64,000 bases of DNA from CAVVSD01 sp963837655 (lineage in GTDB: Bacteria > Actinomycetota > Thermoleophilia > Solirubrobacterales > Solirubrobacteraceae). The DNA is taken from assembly GCA_963837655.1 (NCBI GenBank), contig CAWIOK010000006.1:62001-126000 (forward strand). Direction: 5' to 3'. Each line of letters opens with the position of its first letter. Within the stretch, counting starts at the first letter, position 1. Below are positions 7,844 to 17,600 of this stretch, in pieces. The notes under the pieces were generated by a model. It worked only from the letters and a program-made list of their open reading frames with translations. It ran no database searches and had not been told where the DNA came from. The position numbers and the translations under genes are program-made.

Positions 7844-8067
7844 GTTTGAAGCTTCCCTGCTTTCTTCGGGTGGAGGACCGGGTGTGGAGTCGTGCGGGGG
7901 CACGGGGGGTCGCAACCCTTTTATCGGCAGGTCTAGACGCTTGTTTGAGCCCAACCGCCCCCGCGGGTGGCGGACTGGACGTTCGGCGGCCGGCGCGCGA
8001 GTTCCCCCACCCGCCGACGGGCAGGTACCCCACCCATCAGGGGTGGCTTTTCGGGCCCTGAGCGGCG
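7844..8067. other. intergenic region between gltX and the HDOD gene
   Basis: 224 bases containing the FliA-like promoter (7921-7948) and, at about 8021-8045, a small stem CCACCC/GGGTGG followed on the plus strand by CTTTT. No gene was seen. Confidence 0.4.
7921..7948 (-). promoter_or_regulatory. FliA/WhiG-type (sigma-28) promoter candidate for the HDOD-LuxR gene
   Basis: On the minus strand: TCAAACAA, 12 bases, GCCGATAA. The -10 octamer is an exact match to the sigma-28 consensus GCCGATAA. The -35 tetramer is TCAA instead of TAAA, at N16. It lies about 78 bp before the start codon. Confidence 0.5.
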
Positions 8068-9393
8068 CTAACGCGAAAGTGCGGCGTCGATGCGCCGGAG
8101 CGCCTCGTCATGCCCCAGGACAGCCAGCGTCTCGAAGATCCCGGGCGAGACGGTCGTGCCCGCGACCGCGACGCGCAGCGGCTGGTAGACGTCGCGCGGC
8201 TTGCCGCCGCGGCGCGCCAGGACGCCCTGCAGCGCCTCCTCGATCCCCTTCACGTCGAAGGGCTCCACGCCGTCGAGCGCTGCCCGCGCGTCACGGAGCG
8301 CGTCGGAGCCGCCGTTGGACAGCCACTTCTCGCGCGCGGCGGGATCGTCGGCCGGCCCGTCGAAGATGAACCCGGCCAGCGGCCAGAAGTCCTGGAGCGT
8401 CTGGATCTTCTCGCGGGAGATCTCCACCGCCTCGCGCAGGCCCGTCCTGCCCGTGTGGCGCTCCAGGCGCCCTGCGAGCTGCTCGCCCGACAGCGCCCGG
8501 ATGTAGCGCCCGTTCAGCCACCGCAGCTTCTGCTCGTCGAAGCGCGCGGGATTGTGCGAGACGCGCGTGATGTCGAAGCGGTCGACGAGCTGCTCGGTCC
8601 CGAGGATCGTCTCGTCGTCCGGGTCGCCCCAGCCGAGCAGCGCGAGGTAGTTGCGCACCGCCTCGGGCAGGTAGCCCGCGGCGCGAAGCTCCTGCACCGA
8701 CGCTGCCCCATGACGCTTGGAGAGCTTCTTGCCATCCGGCCCGTGCAGCAGCGGCATGTGTGCGAACAGCGGCGGCTGCGCCCCCATCGCCTCCATGACG
8801 AGCAGCTGCTTGGGCGTATTGGACAGGTGGTCCTCACCGCGCACGACGTGCGTGAAGTGCCCGTCGACGTCGTCCACCGCGACCGCGAAGTTGTAGAGGA
8901 CGCTGCCGTCGCCGCGAGCGATCACCGGGTCGTCCTGATGGACGTTGGCGAACGTCGTGTCGCCCCTGATGACGTCGTGCACGACCGTCGTGCCGTCGTC
9001 CGGCACCCGCAGCCGGATGGCCCCGTGATCCTCAGGCTCGCCACGGAAACCGCGGTCGGCCCCGTGCCGCTCCTTGTAGGCCTTCACGTCGTCGGCCGTG
9101 GCCGACGAGTGGTACGCGAGCCCGCGGTCGAGGAGGTCGCGCAGGACCGCCGCGTGCCGGTCGGCGTGACTGGTCTGGAAGTCCGGCCCCTCGTCCCAGT
9201 CGAGCTCGAGCCACCGCAGCGCGTCGAGGATCTGCTCGACGTTCTCGGGGGTCGATCGCTCCCGATCGGTATCTTCGATGCGCAGCACCAGGGTGCCCCC
9301 GGAGCCACGCGCCATCAGCCAGTTGTAGAGCGCCGTGCGCGCGCCGCCGATGTGCAGGGCGCCTGTGGGCGACGGAGCGAAGCGAACCCGCAT
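8068..9393 (-). CDS. gltX: glutamyl-tRNA synthetase
   Basis: 441 residues, class I aminoacyl-tRNA synthetase charging tRNA-Glu (or both tRNA-Glu and tRNA-Gln if an amidotransferase is present elsewhere). HIGH-type motif: APSPTGALHIGGART at residues 6-20, His14. KMSKS-type motif: KKLSKRHGA at 222-230. Helical anticodon-binding region from about 300. The zinc-binding Cys set of some bacterial GluRS is absent. The start at 9393 is fixed by the invariant MRVRFAPSPTG opening. It diverges from nfo with only 18 bp between start codons, so promoters must overlap the coding ends or transcripts are nearly leaderless. Confidence 0.96.
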   Translation of the reverse strand: MRVRFAPSPTGALHIGGARTALYNWLMARGSGGTLVLRIEDTDRERSTPENVEQILDALRWLELDWDEGPDFQTSHADRHAAVLRDLLDRGLAYHSSATADDVKAYKERHGADRGFRGEPEDHGAIRLRVPDDGTTVVHDVIRGDTTFANVHQDDPVIARGDGSVLYNFAVAVDDVDGHFTHVVRGEDHLSNTPKQLLVMEAMGAQPPLFAHMPLLHGPDGKKLSKRHGAASVQELRAAGYLPEAVRNYLALLGWGDPDDETILGTEQLVDRFDITRVSHNPARFDEQKLRWLNGRYIRALSGEQLAGRLERHTGRTGLREAVEISREKIQTLQDFWPLAGFIFDGPADDPAAREKWLSNGGSDALRDARAALDGVEPFDVKGIEEALQGVLARRGGKPRDVYQPLRVAVAGTTVSPGIFETLAVLGHDEALRRIDAALSR

Positions 9394-9411
9394 GACCACC
9401 AAGCTACAGCC

Positions 9412-10284
9412 ATGCTGATCGGCGCCCACGTCTCCCCCGCGGGCGGGCCTGCGAAGGCCGTCGAGCGCGGCGTCGAGCGCGGCTGTCGCTCGATCCAGAT
9501 CTTCAACCAGAGCCCGCGGCAGTGGAAGCCGCACACCTACTCCGAGGAGCAGCTCGCCGAGTACCGCGAGACGATCGAGGGCTCGGGCGTCGACGCGGTG
9601 CTCATCCACGCCGTGTACCTGCTGAACCCCGCGAGCGACGACCCCGACATCCGCGAGAAGACGCTCGCGTCGTTGACGACGTCGCTGCGGGTCGGCGACG
9701 CCCTCGGCGCGGCCGGCGTGGTCCTGCATCCCGGGTCGGCGCTGAAGGGCGAGGTCGGCCCGGCCATCAAGCGCGCGGGCGATCTCATCAAGGAGGCCCT
9801 CGCCGAGTCGGGCTCGTGCGAGCTGCATCTGGAGGACACCGCAGGCGCCGGCGGGACGCTGGGCCGCACGTTCGAGGAGCTGGCGAAGCTGCTGCGCGCG
9901 AGCGGGCGCAGCAAGCGGCTCGGTGTGTGCCTGGACTCCTGCCACCTGCTCGCCTCCGACTACGACGTGCGGACGATCGAGAGCGTCGACGAGGTGCTCC
10001 AGCGCTTCGACGCCGACGTCGGCCTGGAGAAGCTCCGCTCGTTGCACCTCAACGACTCCCTGCAGCCGCTCGGGTCCAACCGCGACCGCCACGCGCCCGT
10101 CGGCAAGGGCGAGATGGGCGAGGACGGGTGCGCCGCGTTCCTGTCGGCACCGGCCTTCGACGGCCTGCCCTGCATCCTGGAGACGTCGGGCGACGACGAC
10201 CCGACCGGCGGCCCTGCGCGGGAGCAGATCGAGCTCACCGAGAAGCTGCTCGAGCGCGGCCGCAAGGCGCGCGGCCTCAGCTAG
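9412..10284 (+). CDS. nfo: endonuclease IV (AP endonuclease)
   Basis: 290 residues; cleaves DNA 5' to abasic sites in base-excision repair. The complete trinuclear zinc ligand set of the family is visible: His66, His106, Glu141, Asp175, His178, His212, Asp225, His227 and Glu257 (in LIHAVYLLN, VVLHPGS, LHLEDTAG, CLDSCHLL, LHLNDS, DRHAPVGKG and ILETSG). It diverges from gltX across 18 bp and is followed after 14 bp by an MFS gene in the same direction, probably one transcript. Confidence 0.95.
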   Translation: MLIGAHVSPAGGPAKAVERGVERGCRSIQIFNQSPRQWKPHTYSEEQLAEYRETIEGSGVDAVLIHAVYLLNPASDDPDIREKTLASLTTSLRVGDALGAAGVVLHPGSALKGEVGPAIKRAGDLIKEALAESGSCELHLEDTAGAGGTLGRTFEELAKLLRASGRSKRLGVCLDSCHLLASDYDVRTIESVDEVLQRFDADVGLEKLRSLHLNDSLQPLGSNRDRHAPVGKGEMGEDGCAAFLSAPAFDGLPCILETSGDDDPTGGPAREQIELTEKLLERGRKARGLS

Positions 10285-10298
10285 CACCAGCGCCCGCC

Positions 10299-11507
10299 AT
10301 GAGGCTGCTGCAGCCCCTGCGCCGACGCGACTTCGCGCTGCTGTTCGCGGGCAGCACGATCTCGCTCATCGGCGACGGGGTCTACACGGTCGCGCTGGCG
10401 TTCCAGGTCTACGCGCTGGACAACTCCCCCGGGGCCCTGTCGGTGGTCCTGCTGTGCTATTCCGCCGGCCTGGTCGCGTGCGCGCTCGCGGCCGGCGTCG
10501 TCGTCGACCGCGTCGACCGCCGCGCGGTCATCGTCGTGGCCGATGCGCTGCAGCTCGTCGCGATCCTCGCCATGGGGCTGCTGTCCATCGGCGGCGTCCT
10601 GGAGGTCTGGCACTGCGCGCTGCTCGCCGTGCTCGTGGGTGCCGGGACCGGGTTCGTCAAGCCTGCGGCGACCGCCCTGCTGCCGCAGGTCGTGCCGCAG
10701 GACGAGATCGTCGCCGCGACGTCGCTGGAGCAGTCCGCCCAGCAGGCCTCCTACGCGCTGCTGGGCCCGGCGCTGGGCGGCGTGCTGGTCGGCGCCACGG
10801 GGCCGGGGACGGCGCTCGTGATCGACGCCGGGACCTTCGCGTTCTCGATCGGCGCGGTCGCGTGCCTGCGCACGTCCGCGCGACCGCCGGCGCGCACCGA
10901 ACCGAGCGGCGTGCTCCGCGAGATCCGCGAGGGGTTCGCGTACGTCCGCGCCCGGCAGTGGCTGTGGGGCACGCTCGTGGGAGCGTGCATCGCGATCATG
11001 TGCGTGCAGGGCCCGATCGACATCGCGCTGCCCTTCGTCGTCAAGAACAACTGGGGTGACGGCGCCGGAGCGTACGGCGCGCTGCTGGCGGTCGCCGGCC
11101 TCGCCGGGATCGCGACATCGCTCGTCTTCGGCGCGCGCGGGCTGCCGCACCGGCCCGTGACCGCGATGATGATCCTGTGGTGCGTGGGCATCCTGGCGAT
11201 CGCCGGGTTCGGTCTCGTCGACGGGTTCGCGGCGGCCGTGCCCTTCGCCCTCCTGCTCGGGGTCGCCAGCGCGGGCGACACCCTGTGGTTCGCGCTGCTG
11301 CAGACGCGGGTCCCGGGCGAGCTGCTCGGGCGCGTGTCGAGTCTGGACTGGATGGTGTCCTTCGCGCTGCTGCCGGTGTCCTACGCGCTCGCGGGACCAC
11401 TCGCGGCCGCGCTCGGCGCCCGCGAGCTGCTCGTGCTGGCCGGTCTCGCGGGGACCGCGGTCGTGCTTGCTCTGTTCCTCGCGCTGCCGGGGCTGCGGGA
11501 CCGCTGA
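10299..11507 (+). CDS. MFS transporter (MFS_3/enterobactin-exporter-like)
   Basis: 402 residues with about 12 hydrophobic helices. It opens with the family pattern LRRRDFALLFAGSTISLIGDGVY. The loop 2-3 motif is GVVVDRVDRRAVIVVADALQ. It resembles the MFS_3 group of drug or siderophore exporters (GTGFVKPAATALLPQVVPQ is typical). The substrate cannot be read. It begins 14 bp after nfo without a promoter gap. Confidence 0.88.
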   Translation: MRLLQPLRRRDFALLFAGSTISLIGDGVYTVALAFQVYALDNSPGALSVVLLCYSAGLVACALAAGVVVDRVDRRAVIVVADALQLVAILAMGLLSIGGVLEVWHCALLAVLVGAGTGFVKPAATALLPQVVPQDEIVAATSLEQSAQQASYALLGPALGGVLVGATGPGTALVIDAGTFAFSIGAVACLRTSARPPARTEPSGVLREIREGFAYVRARQWLWGTLVGACIAIMCVQGPIDIALPFVVKNNWGDGAGAYGALLAVAGLAGIATSLVFGARGLPHRPVTAMMILWCVGILAIAGFGLVDGFAAAVPFALLLGVASAGDTLWFALLQTRVPGELLGRVSSLDWMVSFALLPVSYALAGPLAAALGARELLVLAGLAGTAVVLALFLALPGLRDR

Positions 11508-11527
11508 CCGTCCGGCGGAGGAGTAGC

Positions 11528-12508
11528 GTGCCCCGGATGCGCGCCCCCATCACGCTTGGCTTGCACCTGCCGAAGTTCAACTACCCCGGCGTAGAGTCGG
11601 ACGGCCTGTTCGACACGATCACCGAGATCGCGAAGACCGCGGAGAGCTCGGGCTTCAGCACCATCACCGTCATGGACCACTTCCACCAGATCCCACCGGT
11701 GGGAGACCGCACGCTCAACATGTTCGACGGCAACACGATGCTCGCCGCGCTCGCGGCACGCACCGAGAAGGTCAGTCTCGGCCTGCTCGTCGGCGGCGTC
11801 ATGTACCGCAACCCCGCGCTGCTGGCGAAGATCACGACGGGCATCGACGTGATCTCCGGCGGCCGCGCGTTCCTGGGCCTCGGCGCCGCGTGGTTCGAGG
11901 AGGAGCACCTCGCCTACGGGTTCGACTTCCCCTCCCTCGGCCAGCGCTTCGAGCACCTCGAGGATGCGCTGAACATCGCGCGCGCCATGTTCACGAGCGC
12001 CGAGTCCTCCTACGAGGGCAAGCACCACAGCATCTCCAACGCGCTGAACAACCCGCAGCCGCTGCGGGGCGACATCCCGATCGTCATCGGCGGCAGCGGC
12101 GAGCGCAAGACGCTACGGCTCGTCGCCAAGTACGCGGACGGCTGCAACGTCATGGGCGACGTCGAGAAGATCCGCCACCTCATGGGTGTGCTCGAGGGCC
12201 ACTGCGAGGACGTCGGCCGCGATCCGTCGGAGATCACGCGGACCCGGCTCGCCTCGCTGTATCTCGGCCGCGATCACGACGATGCCATGCTCCGGGTCGA
12301 GGAGGGCAAGGCGAACGGCAGCCTGCCCGCCGCGCGCATCCCGATGGTCATCGCCGGTGGCCCGGACGAGGTCGCCGAGCAGCTCAACGCGTTCGTCGAG
12401 GCGGGCATCGAGGGGTTCACGATCTCCCTGCCCGACGCCTCGGACCTGGAGATGGTCGAGCTGGCCGGCCGCACGATCAGCCCGCTCGTGGGGTCGCCCG
12501 TCGCCTGA
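11528..12508 (+). CDS. LLM-class flavin/F420-dependent oxidoreductase
   Basis: 326 residues from the GTG at 11528, which lies four bases after GGAGGAG; an ATG at 11537 (MRAPITLGLH) is the alternative and matches family starts. A TIM-barrel luciferase-like fold is indicated by FSTITVMDHFHQIPPVG, VGGVMYRNPALLAKI and GGRAFLGLGAAWFEEEH, and by GYGFDFPSLGQRFEHLEDAL. These features match the F420-dependent subgroup (TIGR03560-like) abundant in actinobacteria. It carries out hydride transfer with an unknown substrate. It follows the MFS gene by 20 bp. Confidence 0.9.
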   Translation: MPRMRAPITLGLHLPKFNYPGVESDGLFDTITEIAKTAESSGFSTITVMDHFHQIPPVGDRTLNMFDGNTMLAALAARTEKVSLGLLVGGVMYRNPALLAKITTGIDVISGGRAFLGLGAAWFEEEHLAYGFDFPSLGQRFEHLEDALNIARAMFTSAESSYEGKHHSISNALNNPQPLRGDIPIVIGGSGERKTLRLVAKYADGCNVMGDVEKIRHLMGVLEGHCEDVGRDPSEITRTRLASLYLGRDHDDAMLRVEEGKANGSLPAARIPMVIAGGPDEVAEQLNAFVEAGIEGFTISLPDASDLEMVELAGRTISPLVGSPVA

Positions 12509-12571
12509 TCGCGCGGTTGCACCGGCGCACGGCCCGGTGCGACCGCCCAGACTGCATCACGAGAACCGGCC

Positions 12572-14170
12572 GTGGACCAGGACGTCAAGGAGATCGAGGC
12601 GCCGCAGGCCCGCAGGCGCGTTCCCGTCATGAGCCGCCTGCGGCTCGGCCAGTGGGTCTCGATCATCGTCGTTCTGCTCGGGCTGGTGCTCGTGGCCGCC
12701 GTGATCATCGGCGCGACCGCGCTGTCACGCCAGAACGACTCCCGCGTGGAGATCATCGACCAGCTCGACCCGGCACGGACCGCGTCATTGGAGCTCGGAT
12801 CGGCGATCGTCGCGCAGCAGAACGGTCTGCGTGGCTACGCGCTCAACGCGCTGCCGAACAACCTCGAGCTGTACGGGCAGGCGCGCTCGAACGCCGCCGC
12901 GGTGACCCGGCGACTCACGGGCCTGACCGCAGGGAGCCCCGAGCTGACGGCGAAGGTCGCGGCGATCGGCACCCGGATGGAGTCGTGGCGCAGGGAGTTC
13001 GCGATGCCCGCGATCGAGCGTGTGCGCCGCATCGGACCGTCCGCGGCGGGCTCCACCACGGCGCAGAAGTCGGCGGCGAGCTTCGCCCGCGTCATGAGCG
13101 CGCTCAGCGCCCTCAACACCGACATCGCCCACCGCCACGCGGCTGCGAAGGATCGTCTCGACGAGGCCTCGCGCTCGATGACGGTGTCGTTCTACGTCAT
13201 CGCGGGCGCCCTCGCGCTGGCGCTCATCGCCGTCGCGCTGGCGATGAACCGCGCGGTCACCCGCCCGCTCGGCCGTCTCGCCGACGACGCGCGGATCGTC
13301 GCGCGCGGCGACCTCGAGCACCGCCTGGCCGCGGACGGTCCTGCGGACGTCGTCGGGCTGGCCGAGGACGTCGACTCGATGCGGCGGCGTATCCTTGCCG
13401 ACCTCGACGAGGTCCGGGCGAGCCGGATGCAGCTGGAGGAGCAGGCACGGGAGCTGGAGCTCAAGGCACGCGACCTGGAGCGCTCCAACGCCGAGCTCGA
13501 GCAGTTCGCCTACGTCGCCTCCCACGACCTCCAGGAGCCCCTGCGCAAGGTCGCGAGCTTCTGCCAGCTGCTCCAGCGCCGCTACCACGGCCAGCTCGAC
13601 GAGCGCGCCGACCAGTACATCGACTTCGCCGTCGACGGCGCCAAGCGGATGCAGAGCCTCATCTCGGACCTGCTGGCCTTCTCACGCGTCGGGCGGGCCG
13701 ATGAGCCGCTCGTCGACGTGGCGCTCGACGAGACGGTCCGGACGGCGCAGGACAACCTCACGTCGCGCATCGGACGTTCCGGTGCGCGCATCGACGTCGG
13801 GCCGATGCCGGTGGTCGAGGGCGACCCGGTGCTCCTCGTGGCCGTGTTCCAGAACCTCATCGGCAACGCCCTGAAGTTCCACGGCGACGAGCCGCCCGTT
13901 GTCCACGTCGACGCGGCCCGCGTGGACGGGATGTGGACGATCACCTGCCGCGACGAGGGCATCGGCATCGATCCCGACTACGCCGAGCGGATCTTCGCGA
14001 TCTTCCAGCGCCTGCATCCCAAGGAGTCCTACGAGGGGACGGGGATCGGACTGGCGTTGTGCCGCAAGATCGTGGAGCATCACGGAGGCCGCATCTGGCT
14101 CGACACCGAGGCCACGGACGGCGCGACGTTCCGGTTCACCCTGCCCGTTGCACCCGAGAGGACTGCGTGA
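12572..14170 (+). CDS. membrane sensor histidine kinase (CHASE3-like, HAMP, HisKA, HATPase)
   Basis: 532 residues from a GTG. A transmembrane helix (about 30-50) is followed by an extracytoplasmic four-helix region (about 52-203, CHASE3-like), a second helix (about 205-225), HAMP (about 226-280) and a short coiled coil. The HisKA box FAYVASHDLQEPLRKV has phospho-acceptor His318. In the HATPase domain the N box is FQNLIGNALKF (426-436), the G1 box DEGIGID (461-467) and the G2 box GTGIGLAL (489-496). The HDLQEPLRKV form and the KESYEGTGIGLALC segment are typical of phytochrome-like kinases paired with single-domain Rcp1-type regulators, and exactly such a regulator starts at the next base. Confidence 0.94.
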   Translation: MDQDVKEIEAPQARRRVPVMSRLRLGQWVSIIVVLLGLVLVAAVIIGATALSRQNDSRVEIIDQLDPARTASLELGSAIVAQQNGLRGYALNALPNNLELYGQARSNAAAVTRRLTGLTAGSPELTAKVAAIGTRMESWRREFAMPAIERVRRIGPSAAGSTTAQKSAASFARVMSALSALNTDIAHRHAAAKDRLDEASRSMTVSFYVIAGALALALIAVALAMNRAVTRPLGRLADDARIVARGDLEHRLAADGPADVVGLAEDVDSMRRRILADLDEVRASRMQLEEQARELELKARDLERSNAELEQFAYVASHDLQEPLRKVASFCQLLQRRYHGQLDERADQYIDFAVDGAKRMQSLISDLLAFSRVGRADEPLVDVALDETVRTAQDNLTSRIGRSGARIDVGPMPVVEGDPVLLVAVFQNLIGNALKFHGDEPPVVHVDAARVDGMWTITCRDEGIGIDPDYAERIFAIFQRLHPKESYEGTGIGLALCRKIVEHHGGRIWLDTEATDGATFRFTLPVAPERTA

Positions 14171-14629
14171 ATGGAAGGCTTCGGCCCACGAGCGTCGCAT
14201 CCGTCGCGCTCCGTGCTCGTCGTCGAGGACGACCCGGGCGACACGCTCATGATCCGGGAGGCGCTGGAGACGTTCGCGCCGGAGACGGCCGTCGCGGCCG
14301 TTGGCGACGGGGTCGACGCGCTGCGCTACCTGCGCAGCGAGGGCGAGTTCGCCGGTCGACCGCGGCCAGATCTCGTGCTCCTGGATCTCAACATGCCGCG
14401 CAAGGATGGCCGCGAGGTGCTCGCCGAGGTCAAGTCCGACGACCAGCTGCGCTCCATCCCGGTCGTCGTGCTCACGACGTCCAGCGCCGCGCAGGACATC
14501 CAGAACAGCTACGAGCTGCACGCCAACGCGTACGTCACCAAGCCCGCCGACTTCGAGGAGTTCGACGACGTCGTGCGGTCCATCGAGCGCTTCTTCGGGT
14601 GCGTCGCGCAGCTGCCGCGGACGCGCTGA
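14171..14629 (+). CDS. single-domain response regulator (Rcp1-like)
   Basis: 152 residues and no output domain. Receiver signature: acidic pair Glu19/Asp20/Asp21, phospho-acceptor Asp72 in LVLLDLNMPRKDG, Thr102 in VVLTTSS, and Lys124 in YVTKPAD. Its ATG follows the kinase TGA without a gap, so the two are translated together and very likely form a phosphotransfer pair. The SYELHANAYVTKPADFEEF segment is typical of Rcp1-type regulators. It converges on dnaE with 18 bp between. Confidence 0.94.
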   Translation: MEGFGPRASHPSRSVLVVEDDPGDTLMIREALETFAPETAVAAVGDGVDALRYLRSEGEFAGRPRPDLVLLDLNMPRKDGREVLAEVKSDDQLRSIPVVVLTTSSAAQDIQNSYELHANAYVTKPADFEEFDDVVRSIERFFGCVAQLPRTR

Positions 14630-14647
14630 GCCCGCCGACCGCGGCTG

Positions 14648-17600
14648 TCAGGCGGCGGCGGTGGGTGCTGCTGCCGCCGGCGCGTGGACGACCGCGGGTC
14701 CGAGGACCTGCTCGAGCTCGGAGCGCAGCGTCTGGGTCGGCGCGACCTTGAACGCGTTGCCGAGCCGTAGCGTCCGCGGGTCCCCCGCGGAGAGCAGGAG
14801 CTCGAGCACGACCTCCGACTCACCCGGGAACGAGCCGAGCAGGTCCTTGAGATCGTCGATCGCCGACGCCGGCAGCCGCGCAGCGTCCAAGCGCAGCCTG
14901 AGCGGCGGCGGGCCGAGACGCCGTGTGCTCGCCTCGCGACGGGCGCGCTCGACCTCCTCCTCGGACGGCTCGAACGGCTCGACGGTCTGAGCCACCAGCG
15001 ACGTCTTCGTCGCCTCCTTGTGGTCCACCCTGCCGCGCACGAGCACGACCGAGTCGACGCCGAGCGCCCCCTCGTACTCCCCGAGCGCCTTGCCGAAGAC
15101 GATGACCTCGACGGACCCCTCGAGGTCATCGAGCGTCGCGAACATCATGTGGTCGCCGTTGCGCGTACGGATCTTCTTGGCCTGCGTGATGATGCCGCCG
15201 GCGGTGACCCAGTCGCCGTCCTTGCGGTCGGAGAGCTCGGTGAGGCCGCAGTCGACCCGCGCGCGCAGCGCCTCACGCACCTGCTTGAGCGGATGCGCGG
15301 AGATGAACAGCCCGATCGACTCCTTCTCGATCGCCAGCATCTCGGGCTGGTCGAACTCCTCGCTCGGGATGGCCGGGTGCTGGGGCGCGGCGAACGCCGC
15401 CATCGCGCCGCTCTCGGCCGTCGAATCGTCGAACAGGCCGTCGAAGATGGAGCCCTGGCCGATCTGAGCGTCCTGCTGGCTCTTCTGGCCCGCGGACTGC
15501 GCCTGCTCGAGCACCGACAGCATGCCCTTGCGCGAGGCGCCCGTCGACCCGAACGCCCCGCACTTGATGAGCGCCTCGATCGCCTTCTTGTTGACCGCGC
15601 GAGCATCGACGCGAGCGCAGAAGTCCCAGATCGACTCGAAGTTGCCGGCCTCCTCGCGCGCCGCCTTGATGGCCTCCACCGCGGCGTAGCCGACGCCCTT
15701 CACGGCGTCCAGCCCGAAGCGGATGTTGCCCTCGTCGACAACGAACTCGTGGTCGGAGACGTTGACGTCCGGCGGCAGGATCTCGATGCCCATCGACTCC
15801 GCCTGGTTGGCGAAGAACGGCACCTTGTCCTTCGTGTCCATGACGCTGGAGATGAGCGCCGCCATGTACTCGGCGGGGAAGTTCGCCTTCAGCCACGCCG
15901 TGCGGTAGGCGATGAGGGCATAGCACGCGGCGTGCGAGCGGTTGAACGAGTAGTCGGCCGACTTCTCGTTGGTCGTCCAGAGCCAGTCGATGACGGCCTC
16001 GCTGGTGCCCGAGGCGCGGCAGCCCTCGCGGAACTCGGGCTCGAGCTGCGCCATGGCCGCCCGGTTCTTCTTGCCGATCGCCTTGCGCAGATCGTCCGCC
16101 CGAGCACCGGAGAAGCCGCCGATCTCCTTGGAGATCTGCATCGCCTGCTCCTGGTACAGGATCACGCCGTAGGTCGGGCCGATGATCGGCTCCAGCCGCG
16201 GGTCGGGGAACGTCACGGCGTCGGGGTTGCGCTTCCCCCTCGCGTACGTGGGGATCTGGTCCATGGCGCCGGGTCGGTACAGCGCGTTGAGCGCGACGAG
16301 GTCGTCGAACTCGGTCGGGCGGACCTTGCGCAGTGCCTCCTGCATGCCCTCGGACTCGAACTGGAACACGCCCACCGAGTCGCCCCGCGCGAGCATCTCG
16401 TACGGCCCGGCGTCGTCGAGCGGCAGCGTCGTCATGTCGGGCCGCGCGCCGGTGGACCGGGCGATGATGTCCAGCGCGTCCTCGATGACGTCGAGGTTGC
16501 GAAGGCCCAGGAAGTCCATCTTGAGGAGGCCGAGCTCCTCGACGGGCTTCATCGAGTACTGCGTGACCGTGCGGTAGGCGCGCTGCCCGTCGTCCCCCGT
16601 CCCGGCGTCCGCGAGCTGCAGCGGCACGATGTCCGTGAGCGGGCGGTCCGCGATCACGACCGCGGCAGCGTGGATCGACGAGTTGCGCACGATCCCCTCG
16701 AGGCCCTTGGCCACGTCGATGATCTGCTTCGCCGTCGGATCGGAGTCGTAGGCGGCCTTGAGCGGCTCGCCGTCGCGCAGGCAGTCCTCGAAGCTCGGCG
16801 GCCGGCCCATGATCGGGTCGGGGATGAGCTTGGCGAGGCGGTCACCCGCGCCGTAGTCGTGCCCCAGCACCCGGGCGGCGTCGCGCGTCGCCGCGCGCGG
16901 GAACATCTTGCCGAACGTGACGATCTGCGCCACCGACTCGCGGCCGTACTTCTGCGTGACGTAGCGCATGACGCGCTCGCGGCCACGCACGGAGAAATCG
17001 ATGTCGATATCCGGCATGGACACGCGCTCGGGGTTCAGGAACCGCTCGAACAGGAGCCCATACCTGAGCGGATCGACGTCCGTGATCTCCAGGCAGTACG
17101 CGACGAGGCTGCCCGCAGCGCTGCCGCGGCCCGGACCGACGGCGATGCCGTTGTCCTTCGCGTACTTGACGAAGTCCCAGACGATGAGGAAGTACGCATC
17201 GAAGCCCATGCGGTTGACGACCTCGAGCTCCATCTCCATGCGCTCGATCGCCTCGGCCGGGGGCGGATCCCCGTAGCGCTTGCGCATGCCCTCCATGACC
17301 CGCTCGCGCAGGTAGACCTTCTCGTCCTCGCCATCGGGCAGGTAGCGCGGGATGAGCTGGCGCCCGAGCTCGATCTCGGTGCTGCAGCGCTCCGCGATCT
17401 CCACCGTCGAGGCCAGGGCCTCCGGCCACTCGGCGAACGACTGCGCCATCTCGTCGCTGGACTTGAGGAAGAACTCGTTGGTCTCGAACGTCATCTTCGG
17501 CGCCTGCAGCGTCGACTTCGTCTGCACGCACAGCAGCGCCGTGTGGTGGTGGTAGTCCTCGCGGCCGAGGTAGTGGACGTCGGCCGTGCCCACGAGCGGC

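Noticed and set aside
8021..8045. CCACCC/GGGTGG stem followed by CTTTT on the plus strand as an intrinsic terminator
   Set aside because: There is no plus-strand gene upstream for it to end. On the minus strand the T-tract is on the wrong side.
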